Positions 32,601 through 43,806 of a stretch of DNA of 64,000 nucleotides are shown here, one piece after another. The DNA comes from Actinostola sp. cb2023 (taxonomy: Eukaryota; Cnidaria; Anthozoa; Actiniaria; Actinostolidae): NCBI GenBank assembly GCA_033675265.1, contig JAUJYZ010000403.1, positions 62,001 to 126,000 of the forward strand. Direction: 5' to 3'. The translations under genes were made by a program, and so were the position numbers. Every line of letters starts with the position of its first letter. Position 1 is the stretch's first letter. The notes beneath the pieces are model-generated. The model made no database searches. It had not been told where the DNA came from and worked only from the letters and a program-made list of their open reading frames with translations.

Positions 32601-33009
32601 TCAAAAAACTAAAACGATAACAATTTCAAACAACTATCGAGGATTCAAAATGTGTTTATTTCATTTACAAAATAATTAACACGGCGAAAATTTACCAAGG
32701 GTCAAAATATGCCCTTCAAATCAAAATCTTCAGTTTTTCAAAATCCAGGACAAAACGACAATCATATAAAATCGCTTTTCAATATTTACCCGTCGAGTTT
32801 GGTACCAAAATGGACATCAAGGAAGGCTTCGTCTCTTCCTGTCTTCCGATTGTTATTCGGAAAAACACGATCGACATACGAGGCTCCGAAAGAGAAGTCG
32901 TTTTGCACTCGTGAAATTCGTTCCCAGACTCCCAAAATATGCGCCCGTCCAATATGGCGGCTGGTTACACTCGAACGTGCTGTTTTACGAAGCGCGCGGG
33001 CCCGCCGTG
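29665..33009. mobile_element. Possible non-autonomous CACTA/EnSpm-type transposon, 3.3 kb
   Basis: The left end CACGGCGGGCCC is matched by its complement GGGCCCGCCGTG at the right end. Pairing continues imperfectly inward (CGTCACGTTCG against CAGCACGTTCG). Both sides are flanked by GAC (29662-29664 and 33010-33012), the 3-bp duplication expected for this superfamily. The interior is very AT-rich and holds no transposase. Small frames at 29742, 30527 and 32709 have no recognisable content. Confidence 0.5.
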
Positions 33010-33236
33010 GACTGACAAGTGACAATACGAAACAAACATTAAACTTACTTCTGATGATCTATGGCGGACTGATTAAGATATAAGCTGACTCCTTTGAAGT
33101 TACGTCTTGTACTGAACTACACGTGGCCCGAGAGGACGCTAACGATTCGTATTACACTGATCAAAGTAAACAGACGATAACAATTACTTGGGTTAACAAT
33201 TAACTGAGTAAACTACAGGTACGTGACAATCTCCGT

Positions 33237-33420
33237 ACCTTTCTTGATTGTAAAATCTTCCAAGTCGTAAGTTGTTGGTGTTTGTGCGCTCTTATTGTCG
33301 AGGAGAGGCTTTGATCTGTCTTCTTTTCTTGTTCAATTTTTTTCACTAGATCCGTGTACGATGAAATGAGGCGGCATTCAACAAGATTGTCTAACTCTTC
33401 ATTACATTGTTTCAAAACAG
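33237..33420 (-). CDS. Coiled-coil exon, unknown
   Basis: Minus-strand frame containing MKQCNEELDNLVECRLISSY and TDLVKKIEQEKKTDQSLSST, ending at an AAG|GTACGG donor. It is a charged helical segment. It may belong with the exons at 33981-34236 and 34640-34984 on the same strand, but phases could not be joined with certainty. Confidence 0.35.
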
Positions 33421-33540
33421 ACTAGACCAGCTTAATCAGTGAGAGGTTGTTGCAATTCTATTTTTTTGAAAAATGTACAATTCAGAACACTCCGTTCCTC
33501 TAAAATTCAGGATTTAGGTTATCCAAAGTGGGTCCACCAT

Positions 33541-33600
33541 CTAAATTTTCTAAGTTTCCTTTGACACACACACACCCACACCCACAGAGAGATTATACAA
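33541..33600. repeat. CA-rich simple repeat
   Basis: A run of CACACACACACCCACACCCA lies in non-coding sequence. Confidence 0.8.
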
Positions 33601-33980
33601 TACAAACAATTTGAACAATTAAGTGCACTCATGAATAATAATATCAATAGTTTACCCTCTTGAAATAAAGTCTTCATCTTCATCTTCACAACACAATATT
33701 TTAACTGTTAATAAACAATACATGTACAAATGTAATTCATTATGCAACCTACCACGGAAAGCCTCTTTCTTGGAATCTTCCCATGCTATAAATCAAAGAA
33801 AGTTGGCAATTATTACAGGTTCTTGCAAACAACCAAAATATATTGTCCCAGCCACCAGCCATACATTTATTGTAATTTAAACCTCCCCGTAATGGCCACC
33901 ACTACTGTACCAGGGCACAGTGGCCACAAAAGTTTTTCCCGATGGTAGCAATATGTATAGAGCATAATTATTTCTATACC

Positions 33981-34236
33981 TCTATCAAGCTTGGCCAAGA
34001 GGTCTTGCTCCACGAAACTCCTACGTATGTGGAAGCCATGCTGCTGTCCTTGGCCCTGGAATATCAGCTTCACTGCATTGCAGCCAATACCCTTCCTCCT
34101 AATGAAGGTTTGTAGTTTCTCTTCTTCCTTACTTCTTCCCACAAATTGCAGCATTTGTGTAACTTTGAAACCAAGCACTTCACCACAGTAACACTTTCTT
34201 GCATTGTATTTTGGCTTGAAACAATCTTTCACCTGA
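33981..34236 (-). CDS. Internal exon of unknown gene
   Basis: After an acceptor (AATTCAG) at 34237 the frame reads VKDCFKPKYNARKCYCGEVL, then GFKVTQMLQFVGRSKEEEK, GIGCNAVKLIFQGQGQQHGF and HIRRSFVEQDLLAKLDR. The C-x-C and 'QQHGFHIRRSFVE--LL--LD' blocks look conserved and protein-like. No domain is recognised. The antisense plus-strand frame is a shadow. Confidence 0.45.
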
Positions 34237-34340
34237 ATTGATTAATGAAAATGTCTGCACTGCCATATATCAATGAATGAATAACTAAGTTTATTTCCAC
34301 CCCGGGATTTCCACTCAGTTTGATATCATTAATATCCCCC

Positions 34341-34582
34341 TATTTAAAAAAAACGTCGCATTCAAATCAACAAGTGTCAAGCCAAGACCGAAGTGAATGA
34401 TGGTTTTGTGTTGGCAAATTATTCAAATCAAACCTATTTTTTTTCTATGGAGCAAAGTGAGTGCGATATGCAAACAAGCATATTTTGTAATAATTTAGTC
34501 CTTATAGAAAAATTGTGATTTAGCATTCACTTTGGTCTTGGCTTGACGCTTGTTTGTTTGAACACAACGGGTTTTTTTAAAT
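34341..34582. mobile_element. MITE, copy 1 (paired with 60288-60488)
   Basis: Inverted ends (TATTTAAAAAAAACGTCGC and its rough complement) lead into a strongly paired core, CAAGCCAAGACCGAAGTGAA, around a TTAGTCCTTATAGAAA loop. The element at 60.3 kb has the same core and loop. Confidence 0.75.
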
Positions 34583-34639
34583 ACCGGTAGGTGTATGTAT
34601 GTGAATAATATTATCGTTCAATAATACTTCTAAAGTTAG

Positions 34640-34984
34640 CATATACCTCTTGCATGTTGCTGATTTATGATACAGACTATATAATCCCACTAACTCAAAC
34701 TTGATTATCTCGAACATATTAGGAAGGCTAGCTGGGTCACAACAGGAAGGTTGTGGAAGGCATGATAAACCACATCCTTGTTTTAGAACTTCGTTTGTAT
34801 CCATTGAAGTCAGTTCCAGTTCATTACTCGTGCCCAGGCCGAAGGCCGGGGCAGGACTCTTGAATTGCATATCGTCTTTATTTTTTTTGGCGGTCGGGTT
34901 ATAAAATGGGTGGAGACATGAAGTCTCATCACAAGAGAGATTACAAATCACAAACCAATCAGGAGGCAACGGAGGTCAAGCAGG
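34640..34984 (-). CDS. Candidate upstream exon, unknown
   Basis: Minus-strand frame with CNLSCDETSCLHPFYNPTAK, an acidic middle and CGLSCLPQPSCCDPASLPNM, then FEIIKFELVGLYSLY. It is Cys-rich. It ends near a CAAG junction 400 bases before the exon at 33981-34236. No family is recognised. Confidence 0.3.
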
Positions 34985-35069
34985 GGCAAGTTCAGTTGTC
35001 AGAATCTATCACGAAAATATATCTAGTTCACTAGTTCTATAATATCTAAGTATGTTTTCTCGATGTTGG

Positions 35070-35480
35070 TCGTTTATACAAATTCTGAGCTGGCCCGGCG
35101 GTATTATGTTGTTGAGTCCCGGGCGATTCCAAATTCTGTATTGAGCCATCAAATTAAAACTCACGTAAAGTAGTTTCCCAAAATCTAAATATGTTTTGCT
35201 AGTACTATTACTCACTATCTTAATATAACCAGCCGTTTATACAAATTCTGAGCTGGCCGCTATTATGTTGTGGAGTGCCGAGTCACCGAACAAGTAACCA
35301 AACACTGAGTTGATAACTAATCGTTCAGTGTCAGATCTAAATATAGAGAAATGTTTAAGGAGTGAATATACCTATCACTCAACAAGTAACGAGACACTGT
35401 TGTGATCTCTATAATCGTTATCTCAGATCTAAACATAGAGAATGTTTTTAAAAATCAGTGAATACACGACAAAGCACAAT
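35070..35480. repeat. Degenerate tandem repeats
   Basis: CGTTTATACAAATTCTGAGC occurs at about 35070 and 35231. AACAAGTAAC(C/G)A(A/G)ACACTG occurs at about 35290 and 35382 with matching downstream sequence. No gene is seen from here to 36440. Confidence 0.7.
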
Positions 35481-36452
35481 CTGTAATAATATTGAGTGGG
35501 TCTGGGAACGAGATCACTAAAAGCTGATTTATGTACATGTCTGCAATCGAGTATGACTGAACGAGAATGATAAACACTAAAGCAACTCTTGCTAGACAGG
35601 TTTTACACATATCGTAATAATTATTGGAAGGACGGAATATCCCTGGCCTATCTAGTCAACGAGCTAATAGGCCCTTTGCAGGATTACGTGGTTGTACTGA
35701 CTGGCAAAAAAATCTGACTTTATTCATTTGAAGAATCTTACATGATATCAGTAGTGACAGTAAAGAAATCTGTTTGAAATGCTATTTTTCAACCTCCAGT
35801 TGATTGTCGATCTTTCTCAATCAACGCCTCAAAGTTTGTTTGCCAGTCAGCAGAGCCGTTACCATGGGATTTTCGGCTCAGTTCATTCGTTATTCAAGCG
35901 ATATATTGGCATGTGACTGTAAACTGCCAAGGGCCTATTCTGAATGGCTTGAGTTTCCTTGCCAGCATTGTCCTTTTTCCAATAATACCTTTATAATAAA
36001 AGTGGTTCAAAGAAAATTGTCTGCACTGAGAATGAAAATGTGTGTCAGTTCTGTTCGTTTCTGATCTCTTCATTCTTCACGTGCACAACTCAGTCCCTCG
36101 CCGATTGGAAGGTGGAGGCCCATATGAGGCCCATACACAGTATATACTTCTTTCATGCTACAATGCATCCCAATGTTTTTATTGTCTTTTTCACCTCAAC
36201 ACTCTATTGCTGATCTGTACATGCATTTACATGTACATGTAAGCACATGCAGGCACTGGCCAAGCTGTAATTTAGTAACTTTTGGTAAAATTTTCAAATA
36301 CAGCTAAAATGGGGAAAACATTCACACAAATAACAATAAAATAAAAAATAAAAAAATACACACAAAAACAACAAATAAATAGCACCCTTAAACAAATTAT
36401 CTTCGATGCTGCTTCAGCAATTAAAATTTTAACAGTTTTCACAGTGATAATT

Positions 36453-36691
36453 ACTGTACGTTTTTAGGATGCGAAGCTGCTGTCTGCACAATTTCATGTA
36501 TCAGCAGCTTCATTTCTTCATCAACTTCTTCTTCATGCTTAGAGCTCACTGTATTAACATGTTGCTGGCGGTGGTCATCTGAAGATCCCAACAACATGAT
36601 CTCTTTGTGGTTGGGAATGACCGCTTCTATCACCCACTTCTTCACCAGGGGAAAGTATTGGTCTCTTAAACCCAGCTTTTCTAGGATCTGC
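36453..36691 (-). CDS. Exon of unknown protein
   Basis: An acceptor (TTTACACGCAG) precedes ILEKLGLRDQYFPLVKKWVI, then EAVIPNHKEIMLLGSSDDHR and an acidic EEEVDEEMKLLIHEIVQTA, ending at AAAAC|GTACAG or at a stop three codons later. The frame is open and has ordinary protein composition. The function is not recognised. Its relation to the MULE 3' end upstream on the same strand (37527) is unclear. Confidence 0.4.
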
Positions 36692-37048
36692 GTGTAAATA
36701 ATAATATTTCAATAGCACATATTATGAAAGCAGTTAACTAGATGTTGAAATAATATTGGTTTTATAAAGAATATAATGCATACTCTACATGTATGTCAGG
36801 GCTCTTGCAATTTTTCAGAATGTATTCAACTATAGTTTAAGTAAAATTCAATATGAATTGTGTCCCTTACTGCTGGAGAAAACACAACCTTCAGCACCAT
36901 GTCAAAATATAATGTAACAAAAGTGTGTCCAGAATTGGGAGATTATTTTATTGCTAATGAGATACACAATGTATATTATGCATACAAAGAATATTCCAAC
37001 AAAAAATAATTTGGACGTCATTAACTTTTTAGTCACCCAAGGAATTGC

Positions 37049-39627
37049 GGTCGTTCCGCCCGAGAGTCGATCCGTCCGATGTTTTATAAGCAGGGATATA
37101 AGTGGATATGAGATAAAATATCATCGATTTACATTCTAAAATACGAATGCCAGTCACTTATGCGAGATTTTAGAGTAAAATATATTTGATTGGCGGCTCA
37201 CCTTCGTTTTATATTGTTGTGTATTGGTTTGGGTTACCTGTGTTAGACATGCGCATTGAGAGGCGTTGGAACCCGGGAGCACATAGAATATAAAGGTGCC
37301 GTTTTGACAGTCCACAAATGAGTCTTATATTCGTCCCGGGATACAACAGTGACTGTGGTATTTCTATTTATTAGTTTGTGTACTTTTATTTTTCATGTAA
37401 GATGTGATTGCATGTGCATTTCAAGTCATGACCTTTTTAAGCATTTGGTGGCTCCTAAAGAAGCCGTTGTGGCTCTTAAAAGAGCCGTTGTTTGTTTTGT
37501 TTTCAGCGTTTCAGGACCAGGCGTTGTTAAGCGTCACGTACAGGACCATACAGATGAGAGCATGCTTTCACAAGCTGGAACACAGTCTTCTGGCTGTGGG
37601 TATAGTCCTCCCAGTGCTGGAAGAGCTTGGCCTGGAGTTGGCGGTACCGTTTTCTCTGAATTCGCTTCAGCTTCTTTTCGGCCACCAACCGGATCTGGAT
37701 GGTCACCAGCTTCGCTTCTCTATGCAATAATTGTATTAGCATGTAAAACGGTAGGTGAACTCTTCCTGAAGCACGACGGTTAAGGCCGTTGTGCCATCCC
37801 TCAACGTCGTTGTTTGTTCGGACGGCCTGACCGTACACGCTCCAGTCCCTGGGATGGATTGTGTTGTTGTGGACCCAGTTCACTGACAAATAGTTGACCA
37901 GGTCTTTCAGGGGGGCAGTGGTGGCCTGTAGAGACAGCCTGGCGAACACTCTTGGTATTTCAGTAGCTGGGAGGAATGGCAGTGCCATCAGTTGGCGGAT
38001 GTAGCGGTGTGTACCATTGTCTTCTGAGTACACAGTTGCAAGTCCAAGCACTTGTACCTGCAAAATATAAAATAGACGTATAAATTGGGTATTTAAGAAT
38101 ACAATTTTTGGGGGTTGGGGTTAGGGTCAACCTGTTTTTTTATTTGATTTTATCAAACGTAACTTACGTCATACTGCTTGCGTCCAGTGGAATACACACC
38201 CCATTATGTTGGCATCTGGCAGTGTTTCTTTCAGTGCTGACCACATGGCCTTCTCAAAGTCCACAACAACCTTTTCAACAGCAAGGTACTCTCCGGGTAT
38301 CACCTCGATGATCTTACGCAAAACCTAAATTTGAAAAACAGAAGAAATCGTGGATAAGTCAGTGTATCCCAGTTGGCTGTTTATCCCAGTTTAACTTAAC
38401 TTCTTGTAGTCTTTTGTCTTTCGTCCAGACATGAGGACAAATACAAGAGGAACTTGTTTTGCATACCCCTCATGCCTGACAAAAGCGTTGATTGAAAGCA
38501 TAAGAGCGATTTCATGTAAATTGTTCGCGTGGCTGAGAGTGAATCGATCGGGCGGATCGACTTTCATAAATGAATGGGCCTAAATGACGCCAAGAATCAC
38601 GTTTGATGTTTTCTGTGTAACCCACATCACAATCTTGTGGTTGTTTAGTCATAAAATCGAAAAGAGTTTAATAAAAGTAAGGTTTTGAGTTTCATCAAAG
38701 TAGGTAGGATCAGCTTGGATTTGCTTGGGCACACAACGATGGGTTTGCCCCAACTAATTTGAATATTATCCCATCCAATCATAAGAGCGATTTCACGTAA
38801 AATAAGTTGTTCGCGTGGCTGCATTTTGTTGTTACTAGATTGACTCGGTCGTTAGGAACGCCAACTCATGAACCAGAATGACTCGCCGTTCATTTGAACT
38901 TGATCCTACCTCTCTTCAGTAGTAAAAACTATATGTTATAATAAATATAAATGATGAATCAGTTTGTTAAGTAATACCTCCGCAGTACGTATGAGCGAAC
39001 GAAACTGAATAATCGATGTTAGATCTGAGAGTGAATCGATCGGGCGGATCGACTTTCATAAATGAACGAGCCTAAATGACGCCAAGAATCATGTTTGATG
39101 TTTTCTGTGTAACACAGTATGAATCCCACAGTATACACATTTCACGTAAAATAAGTTGTTCACGTGGGATTGACTCAGTCGTTAGGGATGCCAACTCATG
39201 AGTCATTATTAAACGTCTGGGCTTTTTCACCTGATGGTAATTTGCAGATGGCGACCAGAGAACAAGCATAACGTAACACGTTTTACAAAACGAATAATTA
39301 GTAGCCACTTTGAACTATATATCTACTTCAATAGCTAGAGACTTATCGGGCAGACATTATTACATTTCATATGATCTCGAATTTCTCTTACACTGGGAAA
39401 AAAAAAACACTATAAAGTTTTTGCTTGAGGGAAAAAAACCCACTATAAAGTTTTTGCTTGAGGGAATAAAAAAATGACGGCAGTTTGTTTTCTTTGACTT
39501 TGTTTAATATAACGTTTAGTCACGCATGCTTAGTACTTGTATTTACACACGTATATATACATCAGGCGAATCAACCAAACATCGGGCGAATCGACTGCGG
39601 GCGGATCGACTCTCGGGCGGAACGACC
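37049..39627. mobile_element. MULE transposon with terminal inverted repeats
   Basis: GGTCGTTCCGCCCGAGAGTC (37049 onward) is matched exactly in inverted orientation ending at 39627. A weaker inner CCGATGTTT match follows. The MULE transposase lies inside on the minus strand. A further direct repeat (AATCGATCGGGCGGATCGAC at about 38543 and 39035) lies in the right half. The 9-bp flanks (AGGAATTGC and TGATATCCA) do not match, so the target duplication has decayed or recombination has occurred. Confidence 0.65.
37527..38324 (-). pseudogene. MULE-type transposase, C-terminal half
   Basis: Exon A (38324-38168) reads VLRKIIEVIPGEYLAVEKVV, then VDFEKAMWSALKETLPDANI and CVFHWTQAV, the usual MULE blocks with the catalytic Asp and the C-x2-H motif. 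The Trp codon expected next is TGA, and the intron donor is out of register by one base. Exon B (38057-37527) follows a TTTTGCAG acceptor with VQVLGLATVY and the NNDVEGWHNGLNRRASG block and ends in a basic helical tail. The N-terminal part (FLYWCH or similar) is not found. One nonsense change and a damaged donor argue for a dead copy. Confidence 0.75.
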
Positions 39628-39885
39628 TGATATCCACCCAAGAGACCATCAGCATATAGCTCTTGAACAAAGCTGAATGCCAAAACAATGGCCAGGACAA
39701 ACTTAATTAATGTTAGCTACTCGATAGAATAAAATAATTTTCTGAAAGTTTGTCAAATTTCATATTTTAAATTTCTGATCGATGGATTTGTAAGTTATAA
39801 ATTGCAATGCATGCAAAGAATAGCAATTCAACAAATATTTTTAATACAAACAAGCTGTAGTTTTGAGAAATTAAAAATCTTCAAA

Positions 39886-40205
39886 TTAATATATATTAAA
39901 CGCAAGCTGAAACTTTAAAAAGTTAATTACTTTGTCAGTTGAAAACACCAGAAGTGCACAATTCAATTGGGCTCTCATGTTGAGGCCATCCAATGGCATC
40001 TTCAGAATATCTTTGAAGAGATCGTCTGTCTTTATTCTGGAAAATGAGGCACTCCACTCCAAAATGATTCCAATGCTGCAAACCACCTTCTCCATAAGTG
40101 GCTTAATTTCGGTCTGGAAATTGATTGTACTTTCGAGGTTTTGGTCCACAGCCTCCCGGTTAAAGGGGATAACTGCTATTCTTGAAAACACTCTGCAGAA
40201 CAAAG
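39886..40205 (-). CDS. Exon of unknown protein
   Basis: After a TTGTTCTGCAG acceptor the minus-strand frame reads VFSRIAVIPFNREAVDQNLE, then INFQTEIKPLMEKVVCSIGI and FKDILKMPLDGLNMRAQLNC, running to a stop in AT-rich sequence. A donor may lie near 'KVIN'. It looks like an internal helical exon. It is not recognised. Confidence 0.35.
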
Positions 40206-40434
40206 AGAGGAATTTGTTATAGGTAGCATGCATTTTTGATTAGACTACAATTACAATTACAAATACAAACGGAGGAACCTGATGGTTTTGGAATGTCAAG
40301 CACAAGAACAATTGGAAGTGCTTAGAGAAGTGACACAATAAGTTACCACTAGTCTTGTTACACCACATGCTATTCAACCCAAGTGCGAGATCCGCCCACG
40401 AAGGTCGCGTTACGGCCGAATTGTTAAACCTTGA

Positions 40435-40613
40435 TGTAACCGCGAAAAATTGGTTACTACAATAAGTAAAGTTCAGTTCATTTCTTCTTACAAGTCCTTG
40501 TTAACTATAAATCTGTACGAAGTCCAACCTGACGATCACTCACGCAACCACAATGCTGCACCATGAACTGAAGTTTACTTATATATTGTAGTAACCAATT
40601 TTTCCCGGTTACA
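40435..40613. repeat. LTR-derived inverted structure
   Basis: The sequence begins TGTAACCGCGAAAAATTGGT and ends with the complement (...ACCAATTTTTCCCGGTTACA), giving paired ends of about 45 bases. The right part reappears at 58724-58844. A TATATAAG-like box is present in the minus direction. Because of the inversion, two opposite LTR orientations meet here. Confidence 0.7.
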
Positions 40614-42528
40614 TTTTGGTGTCAGAAGTGGTGCCATCGTCAGCAGGGTTTTCAGATGATCAAACGCTGCTTTGCACTCAGGTGTCCATAGGTTTCCAAT
40701 CTGCTTACGGGTGGTTCTGTTACTTCCACCGCTGCCAAGCTCAGCTACTACCTTGTGTAAGGGACCAGCAACTTGTGCGAACTTAGATACGTATCTGCGG
40801 TAATATGACGCAAAACCAAGAAACGACGTTAAGTCACGCACAGTACTTGGGGCCGGCCACTCACTGACAGCTTTTGTCTTTTCTGGATCAGTCGAGACTC
40901 CGTCAGCTGAGACGACATGTCCCAGGTAGGCCACCTTGTCACAGAAGAACTGACACTTTGTCGGTTCGATCTTCAGACCATGCTCCCTCAACTTGCGAAA
41001 CACTACCTTTAGGCGTTCCAGCTGTCCCTCTATGGTGGGAGAAAAGACGATGATGTCATCGAGGTAGACCATCAACTTCTGTAGTAGATCTTCCCTGAAG
41101 ACACCTTGCATCAGTCGTTGGAACGTTGCCGGAGCGTTTTGTAACCCGAACGGCATTCTATTGAGTCCCATCGGTGTGGTGAAGGCGGTCTTGTGACGGT
41201 CTCGAGGATCCACTTCTACCTGGTTATACGCTGATGCCAGGTCGATGGTGGAAAAGTACTTCGCACCTCGCAGTGCGTCCAGCGATTCCTCGATCCGTGG
41301 CAGTGGGTAGGCATCTCGCTTGGTCTTTGCATTCAGTTTCCGGTAATCGACACACATACGCAGAGCACCAGACTTCTTGCGCACCAGCACTATTGGGGAT
41401 GCATAGTCACTCTTACTGGGCTTTATAATACCCTTTTGTAACAGTTCCTGGAGATGTTGTTGTACCTGTTGGAATTGATTAGGGGGTATCCTCCTGTTGC
41501 GCTCCATGACAGGGACATCATCCTCCGTATGGATCCGATGATATGTTGTCGATGTACACCCCAGGTCTTCCTTATTCGTAGCAAACAGTACCTTGTATTC
41601 GGTGAACAGGGCCAGAGCCTCCTCCAGTTGTTGTGCTGTCCCGGGAAAGTTATCTAGAGTAATCCCGTTTGGGAGCTCTTGCTTCCTCTGCCGTTGTGTG
41701 GTGCCCTCAGCCTCCCGTGTGGGTGGCTGCTGAGGACTAGCACTGAGGTTGCAAGAGACAATTACTCTGTTACTTGCCTGATAGAACTCCAACTGCTCTC
41801 CTGTCTGGACCACTACACCCTCCCTGATGATACCAATGCGTGTCCTTGGCTTGAGCCAGATGTCCTTTGCAGTGTGGTTAGCAATGCGGATCACGAAACA
41901 CGACTTGGTTGTATCAACTAGAGTGTTAGCTACTGTAAGGTTTCCCTGAACCGGTACTCCAAGAGGTTCAACAACCGCACTTGTTCCACAAGGTGGACCA
42001 GTAACTGTGACGTCAGATTCGGTAAAGGGTGGCACCCAGACTTTGTCTGTGCCAGCCACTTTAGTAAATCCAGTTCTTAATTTTCTTTCGGGTTCTTGTC
42101 CATGTAGCTCAAGAATATTCTTATACTTGGGCACCTGACCAAGAACGTTTGTCCCAATTAGACCAGGCGCACCTCCTCGCATCCGCGTAGTGGCTGGAGT
42201 GTCTTTCATTACCAATACTCCACAATTTGGCACTGTTACTCCATCGATCTCTACAGTTGTCTTGATGTAGCCAATGTAGGGGATCTCTAGGCCATTAGCC
42301 CCCCGAAGCTCAATAACAACTCCTCTCCATGAGGTCCCCATGCATTGGTTGCAGCTTTTCCTTAAGTAACGACTCTGTGATGAACGTCACCATGGAACCA
42401 GTATCCACTAGACTCTGTACTGGGACTCCTTCAACCTTCGCCACAATGGTAGGGCTTGCGCCGACTATCTTGATGTCATCCTTCATAAGATCAGAGCCAC
42501 CACGCTTCTCCTCCACGACATGGCTCAC
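40575..42528 (-). pseudogene. Ty3/gypsy protease-reverse transcriptase region
   Basis: The minus strand carries an aspartic protease (VDTGSMVTF, in the frame 42528-42310) and, in another frame from 42341, a pol region with RYRIPPNQ-type entry blocks, YASPIVLVRKKSGALRMCVD, FSTIDLASAYNQVEV, the catalytic YLDDIIVFS, and LGFASYYRRYV. It stops at the start of RNase H, where it runs into LTR sequence at about 40633. The protease/pol frame change is a frameshift. RNase H and integrase are absent. The element is defective. Confidence 0.9.
40617..40631 (+). other. Primer-binding site remnant (tRNA-Leu type)
   Basis: TGGTGTCAGAAGTGG follows the LTR end after TTT. It matches the complement of the 3' end of leucine tRNAs (…CCACTTCTGACA-CCA). 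It points right, while the adjoining pol reads left. Confidence 0.65.
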
Positions 42529-43060
42529 TGCCGTGAGGGTTGGAGTTTGACGACTCCCTATTCTTGCTTGGCTTTGCCCCTTTCAGGGCTGCCATTTCCT
42601 CCTTGTATTTTGGACACTCTGGCCTGATGTGGCTGGGGTCGTTACAATGGAAGCATCGCCTTTCCTTCCTTACGTTGACTTGTTTCGTCAGCAGGGACAA
42701 CGCTGCCTGTGTTTCTGTCAGGATCGTTTGCTGTTGCTGGAGGCTCTCAGTCAGCAGTTTCTGCTCCGCTACTAGATCCTGAATAGCCTTGGATGAGAAA
42801 CCACTGGCCTGGCTGCACTCCACAATAGTACCAGCCTTCTCCTCTCTAGCGACAACTTGCATGGACCGTGGACGGCCCTCCTCCAAACTGCGGCGAGCTT
42901 CGTCCCTTAGTTCGTGAAACGTCTTGCCAGAGTGTTCCCGCATCATCCACCGAATGTCCCTCCATAGTTGGGAATCTCGTAGATTCTCTACAAAGTGGTC
43001 TCGCAGCACCCGATCCTTGTCTGCGACGGCTCCCAAGTAGCTCTTCTGTAACTGCTCCAT
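42491..43060 (-). CDS. Ty3/gypsy Gag fragment with CCHC zinc knuckle
   Basis: The minus-strand frame MEQLQKSYLGAVADKDRVLR carries a capsid-like helical region (FHELRDEARRSLEEG), a coiled coil and one zinc knuckle, CFHCNDPSHIRPEC (C-x2-C-x4-H-x4-C), then a basic tail. A TAA lies a few codons upstream of the ATG in both this copy and the copy at 58.2-58.6 kb, so the ATG may be the real start or both copies share an old mutation. It is followed directly by protease and pol. The 5' leader runs to about 43243, where the element is truncated. Confidence 0.8.
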   Translation of the reverse strand: MEQLQKSYLGAVADKDRVLRDHFVENLRDSQLWRDIRWMMREHSGKTFHELRDEARRSLEEGRPRSMQVVAREEKAGTIVECSQASGFSSKAIQDLVAEQKLLTESLQQQQTILTETQAALSLLTKQVNVRKERRCFHCNDPSHIRPECPKYKEEMAALKGAKPSKNRESSNSNPHGSEPCRGGEAWWL

Positions 43061-43359
43061 GATGGATTAGCTCTCACGAGGTTCACTTGGCCAACGCCGC
43101 CCCAGTTATGGAACTTATGCTTAGCCAACAGGGAGACTTCAATACAATTCACCGAAACACATGCGTCTGGAGGTTGAGGATACCACATTCAGGAGTAGTG
43201 AACCGATAGTGCAGCATTGTGGTTGCGTGAGTGATCGTCAGATTGGAAAAAGAAAAAGTTTGCTAGAATATGCTCCTTGCTCATATCTTTTCATTTCGTA
43301 ACATCTTCAAATCTTTTCTGATGATTTTCTGACGATTTTCGACGATTTGGCACGTTTCA

Positions 43360-43532
43360 AACCTGCTTTAGTTCCAGCCTCGTTTCCATGCTGACATGAG
43401 GACCCGTGCGTTTTTTATCCAATTTCTTTAAAGTCTGTACAGCCATATCCATTTGTTCACCATTATTGGACAGAACATGACCTACACGTTGCTTTTCAAG
43501 ACTAACTTCATCAATATAGCAGTCTGTGCGAA
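43360..43532 (-). CDS. Exon of unknown gene
   Basis: Acceptor (TTCGCACAG) then CYIDEVSLEKQRVGHVLSNN, GEQMDMAVQTLKKLDKKRTG and METRLELKQ at a weak GTTTGA donor. A small helical exon. It could be a later exon of the F-box gene upstream on the same strand, though nothing proves this. Confidence 0.35.
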
Positions 43533-43806
43533 TTTTACAAGGATTGAAACATGTCAGAATTGACAAAAATAGTGATTTTTGATGAAAAATGATCACGTGA
43601 CATGTCACGTGACATACTCTGAAGCCATGTAAGCCTTCAAACTTGAGACACAGGCCTACTCATCACATTTTGATAGTTTTTGGGATACTTTGACGAAAGA
43701 CAGTACGTTTAATATGATAAATTAAGGTTGAGCGTCACTTCGACGCTAATCACCATATTTGGGCAAAGAACCCCTTATATCTCGTCAGTGGTACCACAAT
43801 TCGGGA

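Noticed and set aside
37349..37783. Plus-strand frames of 108-144 codons
   Set aside because: Shadows of the MULE transposase exon on the minus strand.
43590..43615. Repeated CACGTGACATGTCACGTGAC as a regulatory array
   Set aside because: A short palindrome next to a LINE-free stretch; E-box words are too common to support a call.
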